In this document: in pieces, positions 1-7,626 of the stretch
How the letters are laid out: each line of letters opens with the position of its first letter
How positions within the stretch are numbered: position 1 is the first letter of the stretch
IMG/VR virus record: IMGVR_UViG_3300047358_000424
Location: 1 to 42,465 of that record
Direction: 5' to 3' (one strand)
DNA length: 42,465 bases
Source of the DNA: a virus
Position numbers and translations under genes: made by a program
The notes under the pieces: generated by a model
What the model was told of the DNA's origin: nothing
The model's input: the letters and a program-made list of their open reading frames with translations, nothing else
Databases searched by the model: none

Positions 1-127
1 TCGATGTTCTCATAGTAAGTCTCGTTACCGTTAGAATCGTATTCAATCTTATACCAGTAGCCATCGCTGTTCTCACGGTAAGTTTCGTTACCGTTGTCAT
101 CGTATTCACCCTTCCACCAGTAGCCAG
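1..127. repeat. Terminal direct repeat (contig overlap), left copy
   Basis: Bases 1-127 are identical to 42339-42465. The repeat lies inside a coding gene and the reading frame continues across the joint. A length of exactly 127 matches a common largest k-mer of de Bruijn assemblers. I read it as the overlap left when a circular assembly graph is cut, not as a biological terminal repeat. It shows that the genome is complete at about 42,338 bp. Confidence 0.93.
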
Positions 128-230
128 AGCTGTTCTCGAAGTAGGTTTCGTTGCCGTTGGAGTCCTCAATTCGGATAGGGAAGCTGAATTCAACCCCGAG
201 TTCTGTTAGTGTTTCGCTTAGTAGTTTCAT
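1..230 (-). CDS. Tandem-repeat protein, N-terminal part (gene continues across the contig joint)
   Basis: This is the N-terminal portion of a gene cut by the linearisation point. It starts at the ATG at 230-228 (MKLLSETLTELG) and runs off base 1. On the circle it continues at 42338 and ends at 42059, for 510 nt and 169 residues in total. After about 20 unique residues come tandem 21-residue units of the form EYDxNGNETYxENSxGYWxK, rich in Asp, Asn, Gly, Tyr and Trp. Such short aromatic/Gly repeats suggest a repetitive beta structure like MORN- or RHS-type repeats, but I cannot assign a family. It lies at the distal end of the replication operon, downstream of the metallophosphoesterase and an 87-aa gene. 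Function unknown. Confidence 0.85.
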   Translation of the reverse strand, partial: MKLLSETLTELGVEFSFPIRIEDSNGNETYFENSSGYWWKGEYDDNGNETYRENSDGYWYKIEYDSNGNETYYENI

Positions 231-294
231 AGTAGTTCATGGTTTTACCGCTCAGTAATAAAGGCGGCATAAGTGAGACGTTTTGCTGACACTG

Positions 295-558
295 TTACCG
301 TTCGGTAGCAAAGTGTTCCTCCATTGCCTTGTCGATGTCCTCACGGTCGTCGAACCAGACGATGACATACTTCCCTTGTTTGTCCGTATAGACATACTCA
401 AGGTTGACACCTGACTCCTCGTCCAGTAGCCAGTCCAGTCGCTCCTTGTCCTTGCGGAGTTCCCGAACTTGGTTCTGGAGGTTAGCTAAAGCGAGCTTCA
501 TAATCTCCTGTCCCTCGAAATATCCGAGGTCGTAGGCTGTCTTTTCTTCAGTTTTCAT
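295..558 (-). CDS. Hypothetical protein, 87 aa, coiled coil
   Basis: A small acidic protein of 87 residues. Residues of about 15-50 form a charged heptad-like stretch (LANLQNQVRELRKDKERLDW) that should be a coiled coil. The C-terminal half (YVYTDKQGKYVIVWFDD) looks like a short beta hairpin. I do not recognise a family. It lies 14 nt downstream of the metallophosphoesterase gene in the same direction, so it is probably co-transcribed. The start lacks a clear Shine-Dalgarno sequence, as do most genes here. It is kept as real because codon use is like that of its neighbours and it fills the space between two genes without overlap. Confidence 0.7.
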   Translation of the reverse strand: MKTEEKTAYDLGYFEGQEIMKLALANLQNQVRELRKDKERLDWLLDEESGVNLEYVYTDKQGKYVIVWFDDREDIDKAMEEHFATER

Positions 559-572
559 TGTGGATGTATTTG

Positions 573-1556
573 TTATCTGTAAGCTACTCCGTCAATAATA
601 CGATAGTTGTTGACTTCAAATTTTTTACCTTTGTGGGTGATCTCAGCGAAACCCAAGTTCCATTGGTTCACTGGCATATAGTCTGGCTCTAGGTCACACA
701 AGCAACCGACTGACCAGCAGGCGATTGTGTCGTTGTCCATAGATTTGACTGAGTGCTGACTAGTCTTGTGCTTGTGGCCAGCGATTGTACAGACTCCAGT
801 TTTTACCTGCAGTGTGCGTGCAAAGTTTACTGGGTCAAATGTATTGAAGAATTCGTGTCCGTGAATTATCCAGAGTCCGCCAGCCTTACATAGTTGACGA
901 CCGCCGATCTCTTGGATGTCCAAGTTATCAAAGCGTAGAAGTTTTTCAAGTTTAAAGTCTGGCACACCGCAGACCTCAGGAGCCTTGCGCCACAGGAACT
1001 TTTCCCAGCGTTCTTCGTGATTACCTACTTTGAAGTAGATATTGGCTTCTGGGAACCGCTCACGTAAATGCATCAGGAACTGGCGACTTGCCTGTAGCTC
1101 TCCTGCTAGGTCACGATTGTTTGGGTCTGATTCCCAGCGACTGGTTGCATAGAAGTCAACTGTGTCGCCATTTAGTATGATACTGGTTGGATCTTTACAG
1201 TGGTTGAGTGCACATTCAACAGCGTCAACATTGTGAAAAGGTAAGTGGATATCTGAAAGTAACAGTGTCTTGCCGTCTGGTATATTGACTATACGTTTCT
1301 TGGAAACAAGGGACTTAGGGATCTTGTACTCACCAGCCTTGCCGTTTTTACGAAAATACTTGGCATTGGAGCTAGTTTTCTTTCGGTTCCTTTTTCCAGA
1401 GTTACCACGAGCGTAGCGCACTGCGTTGCGGGCAGCTTCTACGCTTGTGTAAAGGTTAGGGTTTTCCTTGATGATTAGTGAAGCAATTGTGCGGTTTCCG
1501 TGTTCTGGGTATTTGCTAATATACTCTCGGACGAGATCTGCTTTTGTACGTTTCAT
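573..1556 (-). CDS. Calcineurin-like metallophosphoesterase
   Basis: A predicted dinuclear-metal phosphoesterase of 327 residues. All the family motifs are visible: D102-x-H104 (SDIHLP), GD131xxD134 (NGDTVD), GNHE at 178-181, HGH at 232-234 and GHKH at 260-263. Residues 1-60 form a separate basic helical domain with HTH-like character followed by a Lys/Arg-rich linker, which may bind DNA. Related phage enzymes act as nucleases or nucleotide phosphatases, but the substrate cannot be read from sequence. It follows the 62-aa coiled-coil gene by 2 nt and belongs to the replication operon, so a role in DNA processing or nucleotide metabolism is plausible. Confidence 0.9.
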   Translation of the reverse strand: MKRTKADLVREYISKYPEHGNRTIASLIIKENPNLYTSVEAARNAVRYARGNSGKRNRKKTSSNAKYFRKNGKAGEYKIPKSLVSKKRIVNIPDGKTLLLSDIHLPFHNVDAVECALNHCKDPTSIILNGDTVDFYATSRWESDPNNRDLAGELQASRQFLMHLRERFPEANIYFKVGNHEERWEKFLWRKAPEVCGVPDFKLEKLLRFDNLDIQEIGGRQLCKAGGLWIIHGHEFFNTFDPVNFARTLQVKTGVCTIAGHKHKTSQHSVKSMDNDTIACWSVGCLCDLEPDYMPVNQWNLGFAEITHKGKKFEVNNYRIIDGVAYR

Positions 1557-1558
1557 AG

Positions 1559-1747
1559 TTATAGTGTTAAAAGCTTTTCTTCAAGACGTGCATTTTTAGC
1601 CTTGAGTGCTTGTATGTCTTTGCTGAGTTGTTTGTTTTGCTTTTTGAGTGCTTCACAGGCTAGAGATAGTGAATGTAGACCACGTTCTAGTATTTTTTGA
1701 TGATTCTGGTCGAACAGCGAGCGGTTGGTTGATGGTGTTTTAGTCAT
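1559..1747 (-). CDS. Small coiled-coil protein, 62 aa
   Basis: A 62-residue basic protein whose residues 22-60 form a regular coiled coil with Leu at heptad spacing (SLACEALKKQNKQLSKDIQA). Its ATG overlaps the stop of the SNF2-like helicase gene by four bases (ATGA), a translational-coupling arrangement. It is followed 2 nt later by the metallophosphoesterase. It may be an accessory or oligomerisation subunit of a neighbour; that is inference from position. No family recognised. Confidence 0.72.
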   Translation of the reverse strand: MTKTPSTNRSLFDQNHQKILERGLHSLSLACEALKKQNKQLSKDIQALKAKNARLEEKLLTL

Positions 1748-3156
1748 TTTATGATTTCAATTAAGTCATCTAGCACCATACTGGATAGCTCTTTTTTCTC
1801 TTTGAGTCGTGATAGGATGCCTTCGTCGACTGTTTTGGGCACCACAAGGTCAATATACGTGCATTTGTTGTTTTGTCCGATACGGTGGATACGATCTTGG
1901 CTTTGGAGTCTGGTTTCTAGGCTGTAGTTGTTTGAATAATAAACCATTGTCGAAGCTCTATGGAGTGTCAACCCTTTTGCTGCTGCAGAAGTCGCCAAGA
2001 AAAAGTCTACTTCTCCGTTTTGAAACTGCCTTACACCTTCGTTTCTTACAGAGTTGCTGTCATCTCCCGTATATGACACAACTTTGGAATCTGGGAATTG
2101 TTTTTCAAGTTCTTTTTTAATCTGAACAACGTTGAACTTATAGGCACAGAACACTACCAACGGCTTTGTAGTCTCAGCAATTTGCATAAGAGCAGCTATC
2201 CTGTTGTTGTCTATTGGGTGTTCTGTGCCTTCGTCGTCAGTTACAAAGCCAGTGAGTATCTGGTGTAACTTTACAATCTTGGTCAGAGCCAAGGTTGATG
2301 TGACGAGCTCTCCTCCCTCAAGTAGTGCCAAACAGTCATTCTTCATGCTGTTGTAGACACGTTCTTGTTTTGGGTGTAGTTCAACTGCCTGTTTGACAAA
2401 GGTTTTGTCTGGCAGGTCTAAGCAGTCCTTCTTCTCAACCCTTAAGCTGAATGGTTCAAGTATTTTGGTTAGTTGTTCAAGGTTTTGATAGCCGATAACC
2501 TTACGAAACGCCCGACTACCCATCGTCATCACTGTTTCAATTGCAAAAGCATGTTTGAAAGCGGTGTATGTGTTGTATGGGATTGCATCTTTGCTTAGGA
2601 AACGACATTGACTGAATAAATCGAGCGGGCTTTGGGTAATCGGTGTGCCGTTTAGTATCCACCTGCGGTTGGTTTTTTCTGAAAGCTTAAGCACACGTTT
2701 AGTTTGAAGTGCTTTTGGGTTTTTGATGCAGGTTGATTCGTCGACAATCATGTGACACTCGGAAGTAGAAGAGTTCAGAAACTGCTCACAGGTCGTGTAG
2801 CCTGCTTTTGTTCTTAAAGCCTCGACGTTGATAAGAAAAATGCGAGTTTTCTGCGGATTGTTAACAAACATAGCAAACTCCTTTTTTCTTTTTTGAGTTT
2901 TAATTGGTCCTTTCCAACAGAAGACGTCAGCTTCTTTAGCAAAGTGCGTAGGAATTTCATTAACAAACCAGTTGTGATGAAGACCGTTGGGAGCAACAAC
3001 AACAACATCAATATTGTCTTTGGAGTTCTGCACAATATCCAGCACAATTTTAGTCTTACCTGTGCCCATTTCGCAGAGCAAGGCACCGTAAGGTAAGTCT
3101 ACGAAACGTTTAACAGCATCTTCTTGGTGCTGGAACGGTTTAGTTTTATATATCAT
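1744..3156 (-). CDS. SNF2-like superfamily 2 DNA helicase/translocase
   Basis: A 470-residue SF2 ATPase of the SNF2/DEAD-like type. The N-terminal RecA domain has Walker A EMGTGKT at 29-35, a DExx box DEST at 139-142 and motif III NGTP at 169-172. The C-terminal RecA domain has motif V (ATSAAAKGLTLHRAS) and motif VI QDRIHRIGQ at 420-428, the classical SNF2 signature. It is shorter than chromatin remodellers and carries no extra domain, as is usual for phage members. These proteins translocate on duplex DNA and assist replication, recombination or removal of bound proteins. It overlaps the UvrD-like gene upstream by 4 nt, so primase, SF1 helicase and SF2 helicase form one translational unit. 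Confidence 0.93.
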   Translation of the reverse strand: MIYKTKPFQHQEDAVKRFVDLPYGALLCEMGTGKTKIVLDIVQNSKDNIDVVVVAPNGLHHNWFVNEIPTHFAKEADVFCWKGPIKTQKRKKEFAMFVNNPQKTRIFLINVEALRTKAGYTTCEQFLNSSTSECHMIVDESTCIKNPKALQTKRVLKLSEKTNRRWILNGTPITQSPLDLFSQCRFLSKDAIPYNTYTAFKHAFAIETVMTMGSRAFRKVIGYQNLEQLTKILEPFSLRVEKKDCLDLPDKTFVKQAVELHPKQERVYNSMKNDCLALLEGGELVTSTLALTKIVKLHQILTGFVTDDEGTEHPIDNNRIAALMQIAETTKPLVVFCAYKFNVVQIKKELEKQFPDSKVVSYTGDDSNSVRNEGVRQFQNGEVDFFLATSAAAKGLTLHRASTMVYYSNNYSLETRLQSQDRIHRIGQNNKCTYIDLVVPKTVDEGILSRLKEKKELSSMVLDDLIEIIK

Positions 3157-4673
3157 TTTGGTAGTTGGTAGAATCTGTTAGTTGTTGGTGCATGTATGTA
3201 GAGGTTTTTGCGAGCGCGAGTAGCAGCAACATAAAACACACGATGTTCGTTATCGGGATCTTTGAGCATACCTTTATATGTAGTCTCTGTGATGTCTGGC
3301 AGCACAACTACATTATCAGCCTCTCTACCCTTGGTTGAGTGGATTGTGTTGATCTGAACATCAGCACTACGCTCAAGTGTTCCATTTGCTTCGGCTTTTA
3401 GTAGCACTTCTTTGGTAAACTCTGGAAGCTTGAAGATTAAGTCCCACTTAACTGTGGTCTTGAGGCCAAAGTTGTCTACTAGCTGATCCTTATCAAACAA
3501 CTCATTGTCTGGCATAGAGTCCAGAAGGTTCTTGCAACCTCTAGCAACTACTCGGCCTGATGGCAGGAAATCTCTGTAAAGAACTTTAAGATCAGCTGCT
3601 TTGAACTTATAGCCTCGTCGCAACTGTTCCCACATAAGAATGAAATCAATTTGTTTTTGGTTGAAAAGCGAGTGGTTGCTTGCTGATACAAATAACTGTT
3701 GCTTCTTCATTAATGCATGTTCAAATAGCTCCATGTGTGCTTTGTTACGGCATAGCAGGAACCAAGTTCCTTTGCTCATGTCAAGGTCAGCTAAACTGTG
3801 GATATGGTTAACGGATCCGTGATCCTTATTACTTGTTACAGTGTAGTCTTGCTTTTCTGTTAGCTGATCGGCTACTTTTTCAGCATACGCTAGGACTGGC
3901 TTGGGTAGTCTGTAAGACGTATCAAGCACAATTCGTTTGCCTTTTCGGTTAATCAGGGAACTAGGATCACCGCCTGCGAACTTAAAGATACTTTGTTTGT
4001 CGTCACCAGCAATGAACAATTCCTTTGCTTTTTGGTTGATAAAGTCAACTACATCCCACTGTAGCGGAGATAAGTCTTGAGCTTCATCAACAAACACATA
4101 GTCAAAGTCAGGAACGATGTCTTGCGCAAGGTATGTTTCAAGTTGATCTGTAAAATCATACTTGTTTTTCTTTTGTTTGTAGTCCTTATAAAACTTACTA
4201 AACTCGGTTAGCTCGTCGGCTGTAATGCGAGCACCGATTTGAGAGTTAATTACATCTTCGGGAGTTGTTTTTAAGTTACGAACCAAGCTATCATAGTATA
4301 GGATTTTATCACCCGCATTGCTGTTATAGACAAGTCCGTCTTTTGAAGAGTAGGCTGCGCTGCCTGTGATTGGGTAACCAGTTAGCTCACCAATCTGCTT
4401 GTAATCCTGAACGGTCAGCATCTGTCTACGAGGTATACGTCTGTAACACAAAGCGTGTAGTGTACTAAATGCTTCAAAGTCGGACTGTGCGTATTTTTCG
4501 TTCTTTACTAAAGCTCTGTCAATAGCTTCTGTTGCTCCAGCTTTGGTAAAAGTCGTAAAGCAGATGCGGTTAGGGCTTGTTTTTTCTAAGCAGTCTGTAA
4601 GCAAGTCCATTAATGTTGTGGTCTTGCCAGTTCCAGCACTGGCTACAAAGATTGTTGTGTTAGTAGCTGTCAT
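3153..4673 (-). CDS. UvrD/Rep-like superfamily 1 DNA helicase
   Basis: A 506-residue SF1A helicase, probably 3'-5'. Visible motifs are Walker A ASAGTGKT (11-18), motif Ia (CFTTFTKAGATEAIDRA), Walker B DEAQD (195-199), motif III GDDKQSIFKFAGG, motif IV TSYRLP, motif V TIHSTKGREADNVVVLPD and motif VI YVAATRARKNLYI. The order is standard but the protein is short for UvrD (about 720), with reduced 1B/2B insertions. No nuclease domain is visible. It overlaps the primase gene by 14 nt. With no DnaB/T7 gp4-type replicative helicase in the genome, this or the SNF2-like protein may unwind the fork; that is inference. Confidence 0.94.
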   Translation of the reverse strand: MTATNTTIFVASAGTGKTTTLMDLLTDCLEKTSPNRICFTTFTKAGATEAIDRALVKNEKYAQSDFEAFSTLHALCYRRIPRRQMLTVQDYKQIGELTGYPITGSAAYSSKDGLVYNSNAGDKILYYDSLVRNLKTTPEDVINSQIGARITADELTEFSKFYKDYKQKKNKYDFTDQLETYLAQDIVPDFDYVFVDEAQDLSPLQWDVVDFINQKAKELFIAGDDKQSIFKFAGGDPSSLINRKGKRIVLDTSYRLPKPVLAYAEKVADQLTEKQDYTVTSNKDHGSVNHIHSLADLDMSKGTWFLLCRNKAHMELFEHALMKKQQLFVSASNHSLFNQKQIDFILMWEQLRRGYKFKAADLKVLYRDFLPSGRVVARGCKNLLDSMPDNELFDKDQLVDNFGLKTTVKWDLIFKLPEFTKEVLLKAEANGTLERSADVQINTIHSTKGREADNVVVLPDITETTYKGMLKDPDNEHRVFYVAATRARKNLYIHAPTTNRFYQLPK

Positions 4674-6201
4674 CTGTTTCTAAGGTCGGCATTGGTGTTG
4701 TTGGGTTTATCTGTAAAGCAGACTCATGAACCCGCCAACATCTTACATTTAACCGTATTGGTTCTTTGATAGTGTGGGTCACTGCATCTGCTTTAAGCAC
4801 TTGTTTAATTACTGACAAGATTTTGTTGTCAGGAAGTTCTTTGAATCGCTGTTGGCTTAAATAGTCTTTAAGATCAACCATCCTGAAGTAAAAACATTGG
4901 TTAAGCTTAATGGGTCCGTTTTTAATACTGTTTGGGTTTTCGCTGGCACTGGCACAAAACATTGTCACATACTCCACAAGCTGACCAACAGGTGTCATCT
5001 CAAAAGGAATCTCTATTTGTGTGCAGTTCTTTAGAAGTAGGTTTTGCTGTTTTACCCAATCTTCTTGTTTGATTGGAGGGTATTTAAACAGCAGTCGCTC
5101 CATTACTTTTTGATTGAAAAGGTTAAAGTTGTCGAACTGTTCGGTTGTAAGTTGGATTTCAGAGTCATCGAGTGTCAAAAACCAAAGCGGCGGATCACTT
5201 TTAAGTTGCATAAGCGACCTGTTGTTTGGAAGAAATTCTTCTCCGCCAATGCCGTATTTCCGCTGACCACATAGCTTAGCGTCGCAATACTGACATAAAG
5301 GTTGGCTAGAGCATTGATACTTATAGTCTTTTTTACTGTAAGAGTTTATGAGTGCTTCAACTTCTCGTTCTTCAAGTGGTTCAGAAAACTTTTTATTATA
5401 TTTGGGCAACAAATGTTTCCAGTCAGAAGGTGCTGCTTTTTTAAGATACACTGCAACATTTGCAAGTGTGACGTTTCGGGACTCGCTGTGCTGTGTGCGA
5501 TTTTGAAAGATGTAGTTAAGACATGGTGGTCCTTCGGGTAGTTCTTCGGTTTCTAGTTTCGGAACTTTCAGGTTATTAAAATCGTCCTTACTAAGCTTCT
5601 TTTTTTCGGCAAGATCAAGAAACTTTAGCGGGTCAAGAAAGTTACCGTCGTCGTCGAAAGCATACTGAAGTGTTGGGTTGCCAGAGTATGGCATGTTGAT
5701 CCAGTTACCATACTTACTGTCGTCTTTGCGGTTACTGATCTTTGGCTGCTTGGGGTATATCTCACAAGCACCTTGTCCAAAGAACGCACTAAACGATTTG
5801 AGCTTGTCAATCACACTTGCTGCTGACACTTCTTCACTGAAGAATAAGTATACGTGCGCACCTCCTGATTTTGAACGGCATACTATGAAAGGTAGTTGGT
5901 GTTCTTTTACTTTAGCTACAATGTCTTCTGTTGTATTTGTGTCTTGGTATACGTCGACATCCAAGGCTCCCCACTTGACTTGGTCTTCATTGACGAGGGG
6001 TGTGCATCCAATGATCTTTTCACCTTTAAGGTGTTCTTCCCAGATATCAGTAGACAGCGGGGTTTTAACCAAGAACGACCGAGAATCCTGCTTACCGTCG
6101 CGGTCGCGGGTTTTTCCAGTTAAGGATGTTTGTCCGTGAACAGAAGGATTGCTTACAAAAAGCTCGTAAAATTTAAATGCTAAATCAGCTATAGGTATCA
6201 T
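4660..6201 (-). CDS. Archaeo-eukaryotic-type primase (AEP-like)
   Basis: A 513-residue predicted DNA primase or primase-polymerase. The AEP catalytic core is visible near the N-terminus: acidic motif GALDVDVY with D81 and D83, then SKSGGAHVYLFF with H116 (the SxGxH motif), then NWINMPYSG at about 166-174 as motif III. A Cys cluster (C297, C303, C306, C311) may bind zinc or an Fe-S cluster. The C-terminal 190 residues resemble a winged-helix/PriCT-type region and end acidic. It resembles the primases seen in TOTE-type elements and many phages rather than DnaG or T7 gp4. It starts just downstream of a terminator-like hairpin (6213-6242), so its expression may depend on read-through. Confidence 0.85.
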   Translation of the reverse strand: MIPIADLAFKFYELFVSNPSVHGQTSLTGKTRDRDGKQDSRSFLVKTPLSTDIWEEHLKGEKIIGCTPLVNEDQVKWGALDVDVYQDTNTTEDIVAKVKEHQLPFIVCRSKSGGAHVYLFFSEEVSAASVIDKLKSFSAFFGQGACEIYPKQPKISNRKDDSKYGNWINMPYSGNPTLQYAFDDDGNFLDPLKFLDLAEKKKLSKDDFNNLKVPKLETEELPEGPPCLNYIFQNRTQHSESRNVTLANVAVYLKKAAPSDWKHLLPKYNKKFSEPLEEREVEALINSYSKKDYKYQCSSQPLCQYCDAKLCGQRKYGIGGEEFLPNNRSLMQLKSDPPLWFLTLDDSEIQLTTEQFDNFNLFNQKVMERLLFKYPPIKQEDWVKQQNLLLKNCTQIEIPFEMTPVGQLVEYVTMFCASASENPNSIKNGPIKLNQCFYFRMVDLKDYLSQQRFKELPDNKILSVIKQVLKADAVTHTIKEPIRLNVRCWRVHESALQINPTTPMPTLETDDSY

Positions 6202-6212
6202 GGGACATTAAA

Positions 6213-6242
6213 GCCTCCACCCTGAAAATACAAGGTGGAGGC
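6213..6242 (-). terminator. Intrinsic terminator/attenuator after the ssDNA-binding-like gene
   Basis: A perfect 9-bp stem, GCCTCCACC at 6213-6221 pairing with GGTGGAGGC at 6234-6242, has a 12-nt loop. On the minus strand it is followed by TTTAATG. It lies between the stop of the 244-aa gene and the primase start at 6201. It would let the upstream gene be expressed more than the primase and helicases. Confidence 0.75.
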
Positions 6243-6259
6243 ATGTATGGTTACTACTT

Positions 6260-6994
6260 TTAGTAGGGAACAGCCTCAGTGTCAACCAGTGCTGGTTTGA
6301 CAGTTTCGGCAGTCTGTAGTAGTGGGGTATCAGCTGCGCTGTTATACGTTTCAGACGCAATGGTTAGCGTTTCTTCATCTTCTTCAAAGTCGAGAACGCG
6401 AGGCTCATCGAAAGAGAAGTTGAAGTAGTCGTCGCCATTTTTGCTTGTTTCCAGAACAGAAGACAGCTTCCACGCTTGTGCGTAAAGTGGTGGAACAATG
6501 TCCATACCTTCGTAGCGGAAGCGGTTGATGTCTGTAGTCAGCTTGCGGGATACGCGAAGCTGGGACGATGTAAACGGGATAACTGCTTGCTCCCACTTAC
6601 CGTTGAGCTTAACAAGCACAAACCAGTATGTGGTGAACTTGAGTTCGTTTTCTCCGAGCCATTCGTCATATTGACGCTCACGTCCCTTTTCATAATCGGG
6701 GTGAGTTACAATCATCAATGGGTGATTACCCTTGAAACCACCACCTTTTGAGCGGGGAACCCACTCAGTGTAGATGGATTGAGTGTAGCAAGGGATGATC
6801 TCTGCAGGCTGGTTGATGATGCTTTGCGTTTTAGCAAAGAATAAGTCACCAGTTTTTGAGCCTTCTACGTATTCGTCTTTTTGGGGCTTGAGTTGAGGGC
6901 TCAAGTCCTGCAGGATGCGGATGAATGGCAAGGACGAACCTGTATCCAGATTCTCTGTTCCTTGGCCAGCTACTGTTGATATATCGAACGCCAT
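6260..6994 (-). CDS. Probable single-stranded DNA-binding protein
   Basis: A 244-residue protein with a folded N-terminal part of about 190 residues and an acidic tail (LDFEEDEETLTIASETYNSA). It contains the pattern IIPCYTQSIYTEWVPRSKGGGFKG near residue 70, which I recognise from phage proteins in replication clusters that are often annotated as ssDNA-binding. Supporting points are the position between polymerase and primase, the acidic C-terminus typical of SSBs, and a terminator just downstream that suits a stoichiometric protein. It does not look like T7 gp2.5 or bacterial SSB in sequence. The upstream leader is purine-rich (AAAGAAAGAAGAAA). A different recombination-related function is possible. 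Confidence 0.6.
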   Translation of the reverse strand: MAFDISTVAGQGTENLDTGSSLPFIRILQDLSPQLKPQKDEYVEGSKTGDLFFAKTQSIINQPAEIIPCYTQSIYTEWVPRSKGGGFKGNHPLMIVTHPDYEKGRERQYDEWLGENELKFTTYWFVLVKLNGKWEQAVIPFTSSQLRVSRKLTTDINRFRYEGMDIVPPLYAQAWKLSSVLETSKNGDDYFNFSFDEPRVLDFEEDEETLTIASETYNSAADTPLLQTAETVKPALVDTEAVPY

Positions 6995-7017
6995 GATTCT
7001 ATATTTCTTCTTTCTTT

Positions 7018-7602
7018 TTATTGGGTTATTTTTGCTCGTGTTCCTTGGTAAATACCAAAGGCTTCACGAGGTAGGGATTCTGCCAGCTCTGGGTCGTCCA
7101 GAGCGTCACGACAGAAAGCTTTTAGAGTTGCATGATGCACACTGACTTTTGCATCAGTATCCACACCAAACGAATCTTTAACTAAGTTTTGTATCTGAGT
7201 GACGAGTGCGTCTTGACCTCGATCCAGTGTGATACTTAGTTGATTCTTGATAATACTGTCGTTGTTGGTTTCACGCAACCATTCGAACGCAGTCTGAGGA
7301 TCTTTGATTCTTGCATCAACGAAGTCGTTAAGTTGAATCTTAGTCCCGTCATCCAGCTGGATAAGCTGAAGACCGACTTGCTGCATTTGGTCGGGAATCA
7401 ACTCTTCTGCAATCTTTTTACGATTTGTTTTGAGTGTGCTGATTGTGGCTTCTTGTTCTAAGATTTTTCGATCTAAGTCACTTAGAGCATCGCCGAGTTG
7501 TTTGATTTCCTGTAGTCTATCTGCGGGAACGGATTTTGTATCCAAGTCTTTGATAGATGCAACAGGGATGATATCGCTTTCTTCTAGTAGTTCGTCATTC
7601 AT
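7018..7602 (-). CDS. Hypothetical phage protein, 194 aa, coiled coil
   Basis: A 194-residue acidic protein. Residues of about 27-72 form a coiled coil (DALSDLDRKILEQEATISTL). The C-terminal segment SVHHATLKAFCRDALDDPEL ... LPREAFGIYQGTRAKI is a pattern I have seen in proteins next to phage ssDNA-binding and polymerase genes, but no function is established that I can name. The gene sits between polymerase and the ssDNA-binding-like gene with short gaps, so a role in replication or recombination is likely. No catalytic motif seen. Confidence 0.75.
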   Translation of the reverse strand: MNDELLEESDIIPVASIKDLDTKSVPADRLQEIKQLGDALSDLDRKILEQEATISTLKTNRKKIAEELIPDQMQQVGLQLIQLDDGTKIQLNDFVDARIKDPQTAFEWLRETNNDSIIKNQLSITLDRGQDALVTQIQNLVKDSFGVDTDAKVSVHHATLKAFCRDALDDPELAESLPREAFGIYQGTRAKITQ

Positions 7603-7626
7603 TGGTTGTTGAGTTGGTTGTGGTTA

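Noticed and set aside
1-127. T7-type direct terminal repeat at the contig ends
   Set aside because: The repeat is exactly 127 bp, lies inside a coding gene and the frame continues over the joint, which fits an assembler k-mer overlap better than a packaged terminus.
5678-6139. 153-codon plus-strand frame inside the primase gene
   Set aside because: The opposite strand has clear AEP primase motifs throughout; this is a shadow frame.
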